Source: Planctomycetota bacterium (GTDB taxonomy: Bacteria > Planctomycetota > B15-G4). From it: a stretch of DNA of 17,907 nt. Under the pieces are notes generated by a model. The model did not search any database. It was not told the origin of the DNA and worked only from the letters and a program-made list of their open reading frames with translations. The stretch lies in the NCBI GenBank assembly GCA_003644265.1, contig QNBX01000093.1, positions 1-17,907 on the forward strand, in the 5' to 3' direction. A program made the position numbers and the translations under genes. This document shows, in pieces, positions 17,413 to 17,907 of the stretch (position 1 is its first letter; every line of letters begins with the position of its first letter).

Positions 17413-17907
17413 TCAGCCCTCGCTGCTCACGTCGGCGCCCTCGGCAAAGCGATAGCCGATCCCGCGCACGGTCTCGATCAGGTCGCGCGCCTCGGCCAGC
17501 TTCTGGCGGATGGCGCGCACGTGCACGTCGACGCTGCGGTCGGTCACCACCGCGTGCGGACCCAGGGCAAAGGCCAGGATCTGGTCGCGGGAGAACACGC
17601 GCCCGGGGGACCCTGCCAGGTAGTGCAGGATGCGGAACTCGGTGGCGGTGAGGCCCAGCTCGCGCCCGGACAGCAGCACCTTGTGGCGCGTCGGGTCGAT
17701 CTCCAGCGGGCCGCACACGATGCGGCGCTGCTCATCGTGGTCGACGCTGCTGGCGCTGCGGCGCAGCACCGCGCGGATGCGCGCCACCAGCTCCTTGGGA
17801 CTGAACGGCTTGGGCACGTAGTCGTCGGCGCCGAGCCCCAGGCCCAACACCACGTCGGCCTCGTCGCCCTTGGCCGTCACCATGACGATCGGGATGCCAC
17901 GCGTGGC
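17413..17907 (-). CDS. phoB: PhoB-like OmpR-family response regulator, N-terminus beyond window
   Basis: The visible 164 residues are the C-terminal three quarters of a two-component regulator; the reading frame runs off the window end. The receiver remainder starts ATRGIPIVMVTAKGDEADVV, then GLGADDYVPKPFSPKELVAR, with the conserved Lys and switch Thr; the phospho-acceptor Asp lies outside. The winged-helix DNA-binding domain follows: ELGLTATEFRILHYLAGSPG, VFSRDQIL, VTDRSVDVHVRAIRQKL and TVRGIGYRF. The receiver end is very close to E. coli PhoB (ADDY..KPFSPKELVARI). An internal ATG at 17883 is not the start, because family similarity continues upstream of it. The kinase gene follows after 9 nt, so the two are co-transcribed. 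Phosphate control is inferred from similarity; a general OmpR-type role remains possible. Confidence 0.93.
   Translation of the reverse strand, partial: ATRGIPIVMVTAKGDEADVVLGLGLGADDYVPKPFSPKELVARIRAVLRRSASSVDHDEQRRIVCGPLEIDPTRHKVLLSGRELGLTATEFRILHYLAGSPGRVFSRDQILAFALGPHAVVTDRSVDVHVRAIRQKLAEARDLIETVRGIGYRFAEGADVSSEG

Noticed and set aside
17413..17883. Complete small regulator starting at the ATG at 17883
   Set aside because: The eight codons before it to the window edge continue the PhoB-like receiver sequence (ATRGIPIV), so the gene is cut by the window.

Overview
This is a very GC-rich bacterial window, with third codon positions almost always G or C. The proteins are Gram-negative in type: an outer-membrane lipoprotein of the TolC family, a tripartite RND pump and a membrane-anchored FadE. 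The secreted lamin-tail protein at 10457-11590, with its C-terminus ending SNPVSVTF, and the long copper-pump variants recall Planctomycetota, with Myxococcota as an alternative. That is family resemblance from memory, so the phylum is a guess.

Left part (1-8374, + strand). A short open tail of an unidentified gene (3-197) is followed by a compact copper/silver efflux operon. It encodes a TolC-like outer-membrane factor (364-1818), a CusB-like adaptor (1815-3950, overlapping by ATGA), a CusA-like pump (3954-7610) and a small secreted protein with three Cys-rich CCxGC repeats (7658-8374). The adaptor carries two heavy-metal-binding modules and a C-terminal DUF3347-like domain. The pump keeps the methionine, Asp and Glu residues of the CusA metal site but is about 170 residues longer than E. 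coli CusA. Together the proteins would capture copper in the periplasm and expel it across the outer membrane. A perfect 14-bp hairpin at 8424-8458 closes the unit.

Middle (8489-12825). On the minus strand are a glutamine-dependent asparagine synthetase very like E. coli AsnB (8489-10207) and a secreted lamin-tail-domain protein (10457-11590), separated by a perfect 19-bp hairpin. An AT-richer intergenic island separates the lamin-tail gene from a divergent PPP-type metallophosphoesterase (11809-12825, GTG start).

Right part (12941-17907, - strand). In transcription order: a PhoB-like response regulator cut by the window end, a PhoR-like histidine kinase, and a FadE-type acyl-CoA dehydrogenase. 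Gaps are short (9 and 35 nt), so they may be one transcript. The kinase has a 12-bp tandem repeat inside its ATP-binding domain. An 11-bp tandem repeat lies between the phosphoesterase and fadE.

I see no tRNA, rRNA, CRISPR array, insertion sequence or phage gene. The most unusual parts are the triple-CCxGC protein with the metal-site-rich adaptor, and the repeat inside the kinase catalytic domain. I found no clear sign of a wholly new multi-gene system.
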